A stretch of 64,000 nucleotides of DNA. Origin: Symsagittifera roscoffensis. Taxonomy: Eukaryota; Xenacoelomorpha; Acoela; Convolutidae. Position 1 is the stretch's first letter. Every line of letters begins with the position of its first letter. Location of the stretch: assembly GCF_963678635.1 (NCBI RefSeq), contig NC_087065.1, positions 7,897,209 to 7,961,208 of the forward strand. The letters are read 5' to 3'. Below the pieces are notes generated by a model. The model was not told where the DNA came from. It ran no database searches and saw only the letters and a list, made by a program, of their open reading frames with translations. A program made the position numbers and the translations under genes. Positions 1 through 11,504 of the stretch are shown in pieces.

Positions 1-460
1 CAAACGGTCATGAGAGGCAAGGCGGACTTGCAAGAAGTCGAGCTAATCGTAATGAGCGTGAAACCAGAATAAGCGATGAGCGGGAAACTGTTGACTAGGA
101 CTGCACTAGCACCCTTCGGCTGTGAAGAGACCAAGAGAAAGCACGAAGAAGAAGATAAATTAGCTGGCAGGCTAGCTGTGCCAAAGTTTCCAGGCGAGAC
201 GAGGAGTGAGGAGCAAAGATTTTCGGGTTCCGGGAGCAATCAGAAGCGAGATGATAAGGAGGGAGAAGACCGTCGATCGGAAGAACCCATGCAGCAGGAT
301 CCAGATCAAGCGGGAAAGACGACGATAAGGCTTCGACAGGTGGAGTGTCCAGCTTAGACTTCAATTTCTTAGACGACTTTGAGATCGGACAGAAACGTTA
401 GAAGGGACGACTGAGCCAGCAGAAGATGAAACTTCCACTCTGGAACCTCCGGCAGCCTTC

Positions 461-844
461 ATGAATATAAACCAAAATTTGCCGGAGAGCAGCTCTCCTG
501 GTAAGTTGAAAACTACCGAAACGAAACTTTTGATGGAATCTCCTCGGAGGAGGAGATTAGAAGGCACTGCCCGAGTACCTTTCTTGGGATCATTGCCAGA
601 AGAAGAGTGGGAAGTTCACCAGAGAGACCATGAGAGGAGTACATGGTGTTATATGGACAGAGTTGCCTTCATGGAAGAGGTCTGGACGGTTGTTCAGTGC
701 TACGGGACCCAGTCAGTGTTTAAAACAGGTCTCAACAGACCTCTGATGCAAGAGATCCTCGATAAATTGGATGAATGCGAAGGGGGATTGAGCGAGTTGT
801 TGATCGATTCGGCCAGTGAAGAGATTGAAGTTAATCTACCATAA
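461..844 (+). pseudogene. Unknown ORF, acidic/basic mixed, N-terminal part of the decayed region
   Basis: This open frame of 127 codons reads upstream without a stop for about 20 more codons rich in Glu, Pro and Thr. It contains an Arg cluster (PRRRRLEG) followed by a Trp- and Glu-rich segment (EEEWEVHQRD). The frame ends at a TAA at 842-844, but the next phase is open across that point, which suggests a small indel. I do not recognise a domain. It is treated as one piece of the longer broken gene because the composition is continuous with the pieces on both sides. Confidence 0.35.
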
Positions 845-1106
845 AAGCAACGCAGCAAGAAGGCAGCAATGAAGTAGTATTCCTGTCTAGAACTCGAAAA
901 GGCACGATACGATCGAAAATGGTGATTGACAAAATCAACGACATGAAGATAAAACTTGGCTGCAAAGTGGCCTTAAGAAAAACTGGGAAGGCAAAAGTGG
1001 ACTATGAACTCTCATTAAAAGCTGTCAACTCAGCCAAGCAAAAGCGTATTGTAGAAATCATGGATATGGGGCAAGGCGTAACCGATTGCCGGGCACAGAT
1101 TGAAAA

Positions 1107-1898
1107 TTGACCGATGTAACGATGGTGCCACCCATCCTCGTGGCAGGATTGAGATCAGCCAGTTATAAAACCAAGAGGAGTGACCGCACTCTGACTGGAA
1201 CGACATTAGAGATGGAAATACTTAGCCAGTGGGAACAAAGTGCCCTACGAGATTTTAGACCATCTTGCATGAACCGTGGAAAGGGAAGCGTCATTGGACA
1301 GCTAATCCCAGTGGAGCATAATCGATTGACAGTATCGGAAACCTGCTTGATCGACGAGCCCGCTGGTGGATACATGGAGATGATGAAGTACAGAAACTCG
1401 GATAGCGGACACCTAATCAGTCTAGAAAACAAAAGTACCATGGAATGTTATCTAGAGGAGATGGTACAAGACACAAAGCTGAAACAGAAGGCATACGGAA
1501 CGTTGGTCTCCTCTGAGATGCACGCAGAAACGATAGACCAGTTGGTGAGTTTACCGTGGAGAGCGGTGGTATTACGTCAATTTGAAGAAGAGATGAGAAC
1601 CACTCCGAAGATACATGCTCTGATAGCGGTACCTAACGTCAGAACAGATCTGCAACTTAGGTTCGCTTGGTGCACGACTGGATTGACAATAGAAGCATAT
1701 GACAATAGAAGAAATGAAAAGATCAAAGGAAGAGAAGGTGCTTTTGATGACAAGTTTGAAAGACCTCATGAGGACCCAAGAAGGAGCGGCAGTAGCGTGT
1801 GCGAAACGGAAAGACGCTCTCTGTTTCGTCCGATTCATGATAGAACAAATATCGGTGCCAGCATTGAATACTTGTGCCAAGATGCTGAGAGAAGATAG
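1107..1898 (+). pseudogene. Unknown ORF, middle part of the decayed region
   Basis: A 263-codon open frame beginning with TTG, directly after a TGA in the preceding phase at 1108-1110. The first 195 codons look protein-like (for example LEMEILSQWEQ and MECYLEEMVQD). From about 1700 onward the more convincing reading moves to the next phase, the 1699-2754 frame, so the last 60 or so codons here are probably out of frame. No family is recognised. Start and end are set by stops, not by gene signals. Confidence 0.35.
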
Positions 1899-2754
1899 TG
1901 ATCGAGCGAAAACCTTGCTCTCACAAGCGCTGTTAGATACACATCAGAGCAAACCGATGCAAGTAAATATGAAGGAGCCTGTAGAACTGGAACCAATGAA
2001 GAAGATCGATGAATTACGCAGACTCTCAAATAAAGAGCTGAGTCTCACAAAAAAATCAATGGGAGCACTAACGAAGTCCAGCAAGTATTGCGGACCGATT
2101 AGGAAGAAATCGTATAATTACGTGTCTGGAGTCGTAGGGATGGCATACAACCTTTTCATCAATGAAGACATGCGTGATTGTTTCTTTGACTACGAACAAG
2201 CGGTGTTGCTAAGATTCTGGCTGTCAAGAATTGCAACGATAAAGAGCGCTGCCAATCAGCAGGCTAAATTGGGGCTTATCTTGGAAGAAAAGGTGACTGC
2301 ACCTTCAATGCCAAAATCTGATAACCGAGTGGAATTTGGGTTAAGATCCTCGGATGAATTACTGAGAACAAGCCTAATGGTGGTGAAACCATCATGGTTT
2401 CCGAGTCCTAATGCTGATTCGATATTGCGTGCGACACAGGATGTGCAAAGGGAGTTAAATTCTGACTGTAACTTGCATGACCTGAACATCATCTATAACT
2501 TGATGACAACAGCCTCCAAGAGCAACAGAGAAAACAATGTGGAGTTACCTCGCTGGTCACCAGAGCACTGGGTTGCGCCTGGTAGCTGTCTAGCGAAACT
2601 CTGTGGACTGGAAAGTCATATGTGTGGAGGTCTCGATTGCCTAAAGACATTGGCAGAGCAACACAAGCAATTGACAGTACTGTTTGGGAATATAATAATG
2701 AAAGCAAAAACGGAAACAGAATTGATTGCAGATTTTACGAAGGAACTGAGATGA
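1699..2754 (+). pseudogene. Unknown ORF, largest intact piece of the decayed region
   Basis: The longest single frame of the region, 351 codons from an ATG. The protein is charged and looks alpha-helical, with a Lys/Glu-rich start, a central hydrophobic stretch around VSGVVGMAYNLF and a Trp-containing patch (PRWSPEHWVAPGS). Seven or so cysteines are scattered without a clear metal-binding spacing. No transmembrane segment or catalytic motif stands out. It overlaps the end of the preceding frame and the start of the 2622-3314 frame, as expected if indels split one gene. A nucleoprotein-like or capsid-like structural protein is possible but not shown. Confidence 0.4.
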
Positions 2755-3314
2755 ATCGAGTGACTACACTAGGATTCTACAGCATGTTTGGTTCAATAGA
2801 TTCACTACTGATTCTAGAAGAAAAGCATGAGATGGTTGCGGGAGTGTTGCAAACCGAACAGAAGTATATTGGAAAACGGAGAGAACCGATAGAAGCAGAA
2901 ATTAAAATCAGGCAGAGTGAAACTTATCGCAGACCGTCGGGAGCGCGATATCTAGTAGGATCGACGTTGGCTCCGATGTGCAAAAGACGATACCCAGTAC
3001 ACTTGGTAGCGGTGGATGTGAAGAGTACGAGGACGATCGTGGATCAAGCCTTCTCAGGGCCGAAATGTGTCAGATTAGCAAGAATGTCGGAAAATTCTTA
3101 CGAGTTGCTGTGTAAGATGTTCGCAGCAGTTTCGGGAACAACCAAAGACGAGTTAGAGCCGATACTGGGAAAAAATTTCATGGGATATGCTAGTGGGAAC
3201 TTAAGTGACTTTAAAAGACAGAAACAAAGAGGATCAACAGCGACAGATTATAATGCAGTAGACAAAAAGTACGAAATCCACCGAGTAATGGTGGAAGTAG
3301 AACCACTGATTTGA
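2622..3314 (+). pseudogene. Unknown ORF, C-terminal part of the decayed region
   Basis: A 230-codon frame ending in TGA. The coding-like part probably begins near 2750, where the previous frame stops, and contains charged and hydrophobic stretches such as DSLLILEEKHEMVAGVL and YPVHLVAVDVKSTRTIV. After 3314 the base composition and coding character fall away, so this may be the natural C-terminal end of the broken gene. No domain is recognised. Confidence 0.35.
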
Positions 3315-4690
3315 GCGTCGGGAAAGTGTAATAGGAGGAGCATCATTTTGACGCATGATGAGACCCATGCCGTTGCTTACTGCAAATATGGTGGTATCCC
3401 GAACGCAGTATTCTGGTGTTGATCTGGGACACTGGAGAGCTGCACTCAATGGGTTTTCCAGATTCATCACAGCCCATAACGATAGTGATACTTGAAGTTA
3501 TGATGGTAATTGGATGGCCGGAAGCTCATGTAAAGGAGAACAATTGACAAGAGACACCGACGAATGAACAGCTGGAGGACCTTGACTGTCTAAGACATTT
3601 AGATTTTTTTGAGACAAAGTGCATTTAGATTTTTTTGAACATTCCGATGGAAGTGAAGAAGATATGGGCCAGAAGACTACTGATGCCATGATTAAGAGCC
3701 AATTTGACTGCATGATTGCACGAGTATGCCAAAAAGCATATGTCGAAGCACAGCACAGTGTACAGTGCGTTAAACCTAGGAGAAAAAATTTAAATTGGGG
3801 TAATGGCACTAAAGTTGGAAAAAATGTTTTATCTTGAACCATATCCTCAAAACTGCAGATTAGAGAAAAAATTGAGAAGGCTATAATAGTGTAGTATGAT
3901 GCCATTTGTATTCTGCAGTGAGTCGATGTGACTTAGATAAAAGTGATATCATGCTTGTTGTAAATTCTGTTCGATGGCACTGTACCATTTTAATGACAGC
4001 GTCGAGACCCAATGAGGACATTGACCGGGCTGTCCGGGAGTATGTGACATTCGACCAGAATGGCGCGAAACTGCATGGCAACCTCGAAATTTTATTGTGA
4101 CCGTAGACTGGGAAGATTGACAGTTTTGGTAGATTATTTGTACTAATTGTACGATTTGACGAGTCAGGAGAGGTCACTTAAAAGTGACGAAATAAAATTG
4201 AAAAACTTGTTTGGAAATAAAGACGCGTCACGACCTTGAAATTTTGCTACAATTGAAAAGGTGAGAAAACAGAAGAACAATATTCGCTGATACAGAGAAG
4301 ACGTAAGAGAAAATAACAGCGAACGAAAGTTTATAGTTGGCGACGTGAACAGAAGCATCCGAATTGTAACGGTTGTAGCTGTACAATCAGTACCGAAAAC
4401 TTCCCGAGAAATAGTAAGGGTATTTGGACAATTTTATCAGCTTTCCGGAAAGGAGTTAAGACCGCTCTTCATCCGGATTCCAGATTCCGGAAGGGTCTCA
4501 GGAAGGAAACTATAACTCTATTTCAACAACTTTTAGCTTCCTGGAATGTCCTTCCTGCTTTTAGCTTCCTGGAATTGAATTTAATTAACATCGAATTCAT
4601 TTTCAGACTATGAGAAGCTAGGAGTTGAGAGAAAGGGTTGATCCATCTTCAATAGAGATGATGACTTATACTGAACAAAAACAATAGTAA
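3315..4690. other. Non-coding stretch with short direct repeats
   Basis: No convincing gene is seen. A 72-codon plus-strand frame at 3619-3837 is acidic at its start but shows no family resemblance and is not called. A 17-bp motif beginning catttagattttttt is repeated at about 3595 and 3620. A second motif, ttttagcttcctggaat, is repeated near 4531 and 4559. These look like small slippage duplications. Confidence 0.4.
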
Positions 4691-6059
4691 TATAATAAAT
4701 AAGTAACAGCCCTGTTTTTAGGAGTGACCTCGTCGTCTTGGGATACTGAGACCCAGCCTCGAGCTCACTATTTTGCATGTAAGTAAGTTAATCTGCGCGT
4801 TCCGGCCGATAGCCCAAAAACAGTGATGATTTTGTCGCCCCAATTTTAAAGGACCACATGAAGAACAAACCATGTAGAGCTGTGTTTAGACGCTAGCAAG
4901 TCGCTTCACAACCTAGCTTTTTTCCCGTCGATATATACTTCCGGGCGAAAGTTACAAATATTTTCCTGCAAATTTCGATGTTTTTTTTCAGTTCATTGTT
5001 CTTTACTTGTTATAACACTTCATTTAGGGACAAGTTTCGATTCTAACACGTCAGTTTTATGAATTTTCGCCATGTTATACAAGGACTACAATTTATGCGT
5101 AAGTACCCGGCTCCTAAATTCATCGCTCGTGTTGGTTTTTGGACTTTCTCTCGGAATAAACAAAGCCTGTAATGTGAGTAGCCTATGATTGTTGCCATTT
5201 GTTACTATAGTCTGTGAATTCAGCCTAGCAGTACCGCCTACCTCTTTACTTCACTCTAGAAAAAACTGTCCTTTTTGGGAATCCTTTTTGCGTTGTTTAA
5301 AATTCCTTGTGGCTAAAAATTGCACTGTGTGTCCGACATAGAAGAAAATATATCCACTGCATTTAAGATTATACACCATTTTGAAGCTCATATCACGTGC
5401 AAAGGAATTTTTGAGGGATGGCAATCATGTTTCAAACTTTCTTTTTGAGAAAATTTTTTGTGTTTAGTTATTTGCTGCATCTTTGCAGCTAACAGCTGCA
5501 ATGAATTACCTCAATATTGCATTGAAAAAAGAGGGTTGAGTCTTTCAACCATTCATGATTACTCTGTTTTTATGCCGTAACCTCTAAGTTTTCTTTCCCT
5601 CAATATTGCATGACCGATGCACTGTCCCTCCAACAACAGTTTTTTGAACTGCAAAATGAGCACCCTTTAAAACTAAGAATGATACAGGTATCTGTGTGTT
5701 TTTCGACCCGTTTTTGTCAGTCCACCTCTACATTTAAATCCAAAATGCTAAATAACCGTTGTTATCAAATTCTTCTATAGTGAACTGCAAACTTGGGTGC
5801 AACTTATTGGCAGCAACGAGGACTATCCAAGGATCGCCCCTCACAGTTCTAACTATATCATCCGTATGAATTACAAAAAAACTATATCATCCGTATGACT
5901 CCAATTTGTTACAACAACCTAAGTGGAACCAAATCAAGCAAGCTTCGCATTCTAGCCCTTTAGCTCGACAGTTCTACCCCTTTTGTTTGATAGCAAAAAG
6001 GTTCCTATGTTTCTTGAGAAGGAATTATCATCAAAAAAAAGCATCAAAGCTGAAATAAA

Positions 6060-6165
6060 TTGCTATACTAGGTATGTGGTACCTATTATTACAAACTGTT
6101 CTCAGGCCGTGTATTACAACAAGTCAGGGTTAGGAATCATCAAAAAAATTCAATAGAATATTCGG
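6060..6165 (+). repeat. Possible LINE reverse-transcriptase scrap
   Basis: One forward frame reads a short peptide ending GLGIIKKIQ before a stop, which resembles the segment just after the RT domain of non-LTR retrotransposons (a hydrophobic stretch followed by a KIQ-type motif). It is only about 35 codons long, so this is a weak call. Confidence 0.2.
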
Positions 6166-6176
6166 TCTCCAAGCTA

Positions 6177-6262
6177 TGTATTAAGATAGGGAATAGATTT
6201 CCAATGTATTAAGGTAGGGAATAGGTTTCCCATGTATTAAGATGGTAGGTTTCAGATGGTAA
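6177..6262. repeat. Short tandem repeat, about 29-bp period, three copies
   Basis: Three imperfect copies of a unit starting tgtattaagatagggaatag follow each other, and a further partial match (tgtattaagat) lies near 6352. It is located just outside the polymerase end of the Polinton, where terminal repeats would be expected. Confidence 0.6.
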
Positions 6263-6561
6263 GTTTTAGAAAAAATTTTGGCGCCCGATCTTACCATTTT
6301 TTAAGATTCTCTACACCAATGCGATAGGTTATAGATTTTTTCATTGTATTAAGATATGATTTTTATTTTGTTTTAAACCATTAGAGTTTAAATTGAAAGT
6401 GTCTGAAACTATGCTGAAACCTAACTGAAGCTTCAAAGAAGAAATAAAGTTTTTCAGAAAAAAAATTAAATTACTGTAAATTGTTATATTACAGTTGAAA
6501 AGTTGAAGAACATATAAATCATTGTATGGTATGAAATTTTACTACAGTTTATAGAATAAAC

Positions 6562-6855
6562 TTACAAATTCAAGGGCTTAGTATGTATTCCGTCATTAAG
6601 TACCTCCCTTTTCGGGTAAAAGTAACTGAGTCCTTTTTTAGTTTGTTCATATGTTCCAACTAAATGGTTGGAGGTTTTGAATCCGCGATTGGTCGACTTC
6701 AAATTACCAGCTTCGTCAAGAACTCGTCTGTATTTAGACCTTGGTCTATCCCCATTGTCTTCTAGCGTTCTTTTGTTGAGTCCTTTGCTGCTAAATTTGA
6801 ATTTGTCGCTCTTACTATCATAGCAGCAATACGTCTTGCTGCACAGGCACAACAT
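6562..6855 (-). pseudogene. PolB C-terminal segment
   Basis: 97 codons in the same phase as the preceding segment, open from the TGA at 6895. It includes a Cys-rich start (MLCLCSKTYCCYD) and the thumb-like basic tail, ending in TAA at 6562-6564. The end matches where the DNA turns into plain AT-rich non-coding sequence. Confidence 0.8.
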
Positions 6856-6894
6856 TTCAGTACAGCGAAATTCTTCTTTGAATAATCCAGGTTC

Positions 6895-7380
6895 TCATTT
6901 GTCATGCTTTTTGTGAACAGCGCAGCATGTACGTGGAAAAAAATTCTTATCTGCATCAGCTATAAAGTCATCTCTACAATCATTTCGACGATTAAGTGTC
7001 CACTGAGCTTTCTTCTTTGGTAATATACAATCGTCCAGGTTATCTTCTGCTAATGCTAGATACAAAGAGTCCGTATCCATCTCCAACTCCTCGAATTTAT
7101 TCTCATCGCAATACTTGTGGAAGAAGTTGTAGTATAACTCCAACATTCTAAGTTTGGCGTATTGAAGAATGAAAAAACCTACAATAATTGGTTCTCTATG
7201 TTCAATTGTTGACTTCAATAGTTCTACTTCATATAAGTTCTTTTTCACAATATTCAATCGCTTGAAAAACTTCTCATTTATTGCTTTGTGTGTCTTCTCA
7301 TCGCCGAGATATTTGGTTATCGTGTGTCTGGATCTGTCCATAATTTGATAACCGTACGAACTGTTACCGAGAAGCTTCAT
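6895..7380 (-). pseudogene. PolB segment with motifs B and C
   Basis: This frame carries the polymerase motif B (MKLLGNSSYGYQ) at its start and motif C (MDTDSLYLAL) near residue 103. The open phase really begins right after the TGA at 7417. It ends at a third in-frame TGA (6895-6897), in a charged stretch where an Arg-type residue would be unsurprising, so a CGA-to-TGA or AGA-to-TGA change is likely. Confidence 0.88.
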
Positions 7381-7416
7381 CGTCTCAGCAACAACTCCAG
7401 AATGTGGATTCTCGTC

Positions 7417-7734
7417 TCATTCTCGTCGATCATCAACAACAGATTCAACAAATTTGTTGAAACATTTCCTAGGTGTGTACTCAACAAATCGATAAATTTT
7501 TGTACATTGAAGTCCAAGACTTAGATAGAAGTTAAGAAGAGGAGTGATGATTGTACCATTTTCTAATTTAAAACTGAAAATCAACATTCGTTGTGGGTTT
7601 TTCAGCAAATCGTTTTCTTCGGCATAGTTTTTCATGTATTCTCCAATATCGTTTCGGGAGACGTCAATGTTTTTGAATATTGGAGGAAAATTTGAAAATG
7701 TAGGCTTCAACTCGTCAGGAACTATTAATTGCAT
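7417..7734 (-). pseudogene. PolB segment between motifs A and B
   Basis: 105 codons directly continuing the polymerase after a frameshift near 7731. It contains the palm insertion typical of protein-primed polymerases (hydrophobic LLNFYLSLGLQ preceded by the basic/polar run LIFSFKLENG). It ends at TGA 7417-7419; the same phase is open behind the stop for motif B. Confidence 0.85.
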
Positions 7735-10292
7735 TGCACATAACCAAAAAGAGATCTGTTCTTTATTTTTTCAAGTAAAGAATCAGTAGACAGAGGTCTT
7801 TTGTAAGGAAAATTTGTCTTGACATGCTTCTTGATTGACAAATCTGTTTTAAAATGCTTCCACCACTCACACTCCCACATTTCCTGAATTTTGTAACCTC
7901 TTTCTTTTATATACTCTCGTCTCAACTTATCCATTTCTCGCTTCTTGTTTCCCCTTTCAATATCTTGTTCTGACAATGATGGACGGGTTTCCTGACATAA
8001 GCAGAAATGATAGTAGCAACCCATAGCTTCAAATACTGTTTTACAGTGATCACAGTAACCATCAACAAGAAAACAGTCAATTTTTTTCTGCTTTCCGGTT
8101 GTGTAAAAACTCTGAATTTTACACTCTGGTCTCAATTCTTGATAAAACGACATAACCATGTTCTCAAAATTTCTTGTTCTGTTATTTCTGGCTTTAAAAC
8201 GATCAGTTTCAGAGTCATACTCCCATCTTGTGTAAAATCCGGTTGGCATCTCTTGACACATTGAGAATGGATATAACTGGCTAGCGTCAATTCCAACAAT
8301 TGTCTTACAAATATTTGACGAGTTACGAATATAAGTTTGATCGACAACAGCTTTTCGCGTAAAAACTATTGATGGACCACCAGTCATTTCTTCTCTAATT
8401 TTCTCACATAAATCTTTATCTCCTTCAAAGAATGGGTAAAATTTGTGATTTGTCGACTTGTGTAAGCAGATATTTGCAAGATTTGGAAGCGTGCATCCCA
8501 GTTTCAGCATGTCAATTCCCTTATCATGGTAAAACTCTATCGTTTTTTGCATAGCTTCAAGAGTAGGAACAACATCTTTGTTGTTGTACCATCGTAAGAA
8601 GTCTTTGAAAGTAATCATGCTTTGTTGTTCCCAGATGTTTTTCAAATACGAGTAATTTTCAAAACCTGTTGGTGGAATTGATTGAATACGCAACTTTTTC
8701 AGCACACTTTGTTGATCAAGTCCTCCATTAACCAGTTTCTGGTAATCGTTGAAATCTTTCTCGAGAGGGTTGTGGTCTCTCAGTTTGCTGAAAAAGGTTT
8801 CATATGGAGGCAACTCCGTACAGTCAAGCTTGTCTGGATTGTCAAACCATTCGTAAGGGAAAAAACCTTTGGTCTCACTTGCTTTATAGGCTTTCAGAAA
8901 TGAATCCAATGTTGTTGCCCCTCCAAGAAATTTCATTATGTCCAAAAACTGAACATCTCCAAATTTGAATGATATGAAGTCATTTGCTTTTTTAATGACT
9001 GTTGGTTCGATTTCTTTATCACATATAAGGTATGGAATCAAATAAGATTTGATAAGGTTCAGATCGTATCTGCCGCTATTGAAACCGAACACCGGTAAGG
9101 TATTAACATAGCGCTCTAAATGCTGTTTCAAGTCGATCAACTGATTTTTTTGAATTCTCAAGAATTGTGTCGACATGTCATCTTCGTCGCCATCCTCAAC
9201 ACATTCATCTTCATAATCGAAGACTTCTAGTCTTTTAGTTAAAGTTCTAGCATTAAGCTTATCAAAGATCTTTTTGACTCGATCATTGACAGTGTTTTCG
9301 ATTTCTTGAAATTTGGATCTCATTTGTAGTTTACTTTTTTCAGCCAGAAGTTCCAAGCTGGAAACAAAAGAAATTATTAGAAGTTCTGGATCTTTTTCAC
9401 ACAAGAAAATTGGAGCATCTTGCAGATTCGAAGATATTGTTACGGAAATAGGGACATGTTTTCCAATCCAAGTAGTTGTTTCAGTTTCTTTCAATTCTTC
9501 TGTGGGAACACAAATCGATTCGAAGTCAAAAACTGCAACATTGCTAAACAATTTCTGATCTTCAGTGTAGGGAATGTTGAAGCCATCCAAATTCTCGAAT
9601 ATTGTTTCCCGTAGTGTGTACGCATTTTTGGGATAAATATGTCGCACTCGATCTTTACAAGTTAGAAGATGTCGGTTGAAGTTGTCTGATCTGTTGAAGA
9701 AACAGTCACAGCTAGGACATCGAAAACACTTGAAGAAGGAATCAATATCATTCGTGTGAATAATATGGTTGTTGAATCTTAACAATTTGACCGTTTTTTC
9801 AAATTTTTCAATACTTCGCCTGGCTAATTCTCCAACATATTCTCCTTCTTGAATATCAAAATCGTAAATGAATATGTTTCGTTCAACTATTCCCTCTACA
9901 ACAGGTAAATCATCGATTGACACTCCACGAAAATTCTTCGGATCGTATCCAGATTTTGATATAAACTCTGTAAACAGCTGAGATGTATGAGCATCGAGGT
10001 TACTAGGACCATGCAAATACATTGTTAACGCACGGAAAAGACAAATATGATCTTTGTATGGTTGTTTATCTTTGTCCGATAAAAGACAGTTTACTTGCGT
10101 ATGTCGTAGTAAAGGTTCAAGCAACACAGAGTCTGGACATCCCATTGGGATTTTTTTCAGTAGTGCAGCAAAAATAGTAACATTTGTGATCAACTTGAAC
10201 CTCCACTTTGTGTTCTGACGTTCTTGGGTGCATTTCTCAACGATATCAAACTTTTCAACTTTTCCCTGGATTGTAATCAAATCCGCTTTAGT
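7725..10292 (-). pseudogene. PolB central segment: exonuclease domain and motif A
   Basis: An open frame of about 855 codons that has no ATG near its beginning; it simply continues after the TGA at 10293. It holds CLFRAL near residue 80, a C2H2 finger near residue 200 (CPSCDCFFNRSDNFNRH), exonuclease motif I (FDFES) near residue 250, motif II (NSGRYDLNL) near 400, and polymerase motif A (DASQLYP) near 660. Near the end HFKTDLSIKKHVKTNFPYKR is basic. The frame runs into TAA at 7725-7727, and the reading continues in another phase from about 7731. Confidence 0.9.
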
Positions 10293-10913
10293 TCACAGTA
10301 AATGCAATTTTTCGAACAAAGTATTGTTTTCGTGTGCATAATAATACCGATATTCTCCCGTTTCGACATTACGGAGAACAAATCCAAGAGCAATATTGAT
10401 TTTTGCAGCGGAATATAGCTTGTTGAAGACTTCTTCAAGCTTCTCGTTGATAATCTTGGTATCTAACTTTGACATTTGAAAGTTAAAAACCTTATGCATC
10501 CCATTCTCCATCTCAGTGTCCACCAAGAAATGCTGACAAGCACTCAACTCCTCTTTGAGTTTCACTCCATCTTCCCCTTCCCCCTCCACAATCTTGTTCA
10601 AGTCTGCCACCGTATCACTTGGTTTCCGTTGTTTCGCCCCATGTTCTTTTCTCCGATGTTGTTGGAGAGAGTAGTAACTCGGAAACTCCTGATCACAAGA
10701 CGAGCAAACCGTTGATTGCACGGAAGTTGATGGAGCATGTTTTTTGGCCACGTGATAATTCATTTCTTGTTTATTGTAAGTGAAATACTTACAATCAGGA
10801 CAATAAATAATCCCTGCTTGACAGCTTTTGCAGTGTCGAGCCGCATGTTGACAAACATACATGTTTCCACAATCCCCACACTGCACTTTCTCGTTTCTAT
10901 TCAGCGACGGCAT
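10293..10913 (-). pseudogene. PolB N-terminal segment with zinc fingers
   Basis: 206 codons from an ATG. Several Cys/His pairs (CGDCGNMYVCQH, CKSCQAGIIYCPDC, CSSCDQEF with a following HRRKEH) look like two or three zinc-binding modules, possibly for DNA or terminal-protein binding. The final part carries YRYYYAHENN, near the junction to the polymerase body. It ends at TGA 10293-10295; the next long frame is in the same phase directly behind this stop, so the two belong to one gene. Confidence 0.85.
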
Positions 10914-11273
10914 CTAAAAATGGGGGAATTTTTAGGCATTAATGTAAAGCTGTTAGTACTTGGTACATATCAAATTGGGAGATTTGAAATGTTCCAAAAA
11001 ATTTAGTAAAAAAATTTTTACTTACTTTGAATTGTTAAAAATATTTGAAATTTATTTCAAGTAGTTAATCAAAGTATAGAGCAGTTGCTTTTAACGTAAA
11101 AGAAAATCAGAATGAAATAAGTTTTTTTTGCTTTTTATTAGAGAAAATCAACTAATCAGAATTGAGTATTTTTTTAGTAACACTGTTTGTTGGAAATCAA
11201 CCAATCAGAATTCAGCATTTTCTAAAAGTGAATTGTTTATTTTTTTTAAAAAACCTTAGTCATTATTTGAAAA
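10914..11273. promoter_or_regulatory. Divergent promoter region between polB and the rightward genes
   Basis: No gene lies here. Two copies of a motif that reads aatcaacYaatcagaatt occur at about 11147-11162 and 11196-11212; the second contains a perfect CCAAT box. They sit between two divergent transcription units. Long T runs (11122-11128, 11169-11175, 11240-11247) are also present. The regulatory role is inferred from position and from CCAAT boxes being common eukaryotic promoter elements. Confidence 0.5.
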
Positions 11274-11504
11274 ATGTCTATCAAAAAACATTTGAGCTTC
11301 CTCGAGTTACTTTATAAGAAAAAAGAAAAAATTCCAATTGATTTTCTTATTGATGAAATAGATGTTGACTCTTACATTTTTCATAATTTTTTGGACGTCT
11401 TTATTGTACAAAATAGAGTTATCCGACTAAGTAAAGGTCTCTTCAGAGAAACTTACTCAATCAAGAGTTTACTTTTGATTCACATATTGCGTATCAAATT
11501 TTAA
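11274..11504 (+). CDS. Small Polinton ORF, unknown function, possibly 5' part of a split gene
   Basis: 76 codons from an ATG 360 bp from the polymerase start. The peptide is rich in Leu, Ile, Phe and Lys, with an acidic Ile-rich patch (FLIDEIDVDSY). No domain is recognised. It ends at TAA 11502-11504, and the +1 phase is open from that point for another 96 codons with similar composition. A single-base change may therefore have split one gene of about 170 codons. Confidence 0.4.
   Translation: MSIKKHLSFLELLYKKKEKIPIDFLIDEIDVDSYIFHNFLDVFIVQNRVIRLSKGLFRETYSIKSLLLIHILRIKF

Larger units (their letters stand above)
76..3314 (+). pseudogene. Long decayed coding region, unknown family
   Basis: A run of overlapping plus-strand open frames (76-357, 461-844, 919-1110, 1107-1898, 1699-2754, 2622-3314) covers this stretch with little gap, and the open frame moves between the three phases, apparently by small insertions or deletions near 440, 838, 1100, 1700 and 2750. 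Near 330-400 another phase holds an acidic stretch containing LDFNFLDDFEIG before a stop. The base composition is clearly richer in G and C, and in CpG, than the DNA that follows. The pieces could add up to a protein of roughly 1000 residues from one intronless gene, as expected of an old viral or transposon gene. No polymerase, integrase, helicase or protease motif was found, so no function is given. It may continue left of the window. That it was coding is fairly likely; its identity is unknown. Confidence 0.5.
4691..6561. other. Intergenic DNA left of the Polinton polymerase
   Basis: AT-rich DNA without a supported gene. The motif actatatcatccgtatga occurs twice, near 5850 and 5880. The left terminal inverted repeat of the Polinton should lie in this interval or be lost; I could not find a matching inverted copy on the right side. 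Confidence 0.4.
6562..10913 (-). pseudogene. polB: Protein-primed family B DNA polymerase, broken
   Basis: Five minus-strand frames together make the Polinton polymerase, which would copy the element genome by protein priming. In order from 10913 downward: C2H2-type zinc fingers; an OTU-like short motif (CLFRAL); another C2H2 finger; the 3'-5' exonuclease motifs FDFES and NSGRYDLNL; polymerase motif A (DASQLYP); motif B (GNSSYGY); motif C (MDTDSLY). The catalytic residues are present. Three in-frame TGA codons (10293-10295, 7417-7419, 6895-6897) and one frameshift near 7731 split it. The family is usually one uninterrupted protein, so this copy should be dead unless the stops are read through. 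The start is the ATG at 10911-10913. It is divergent from the rightward genes, sharing a 360-bp promoter region. Confidence 0.93.
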
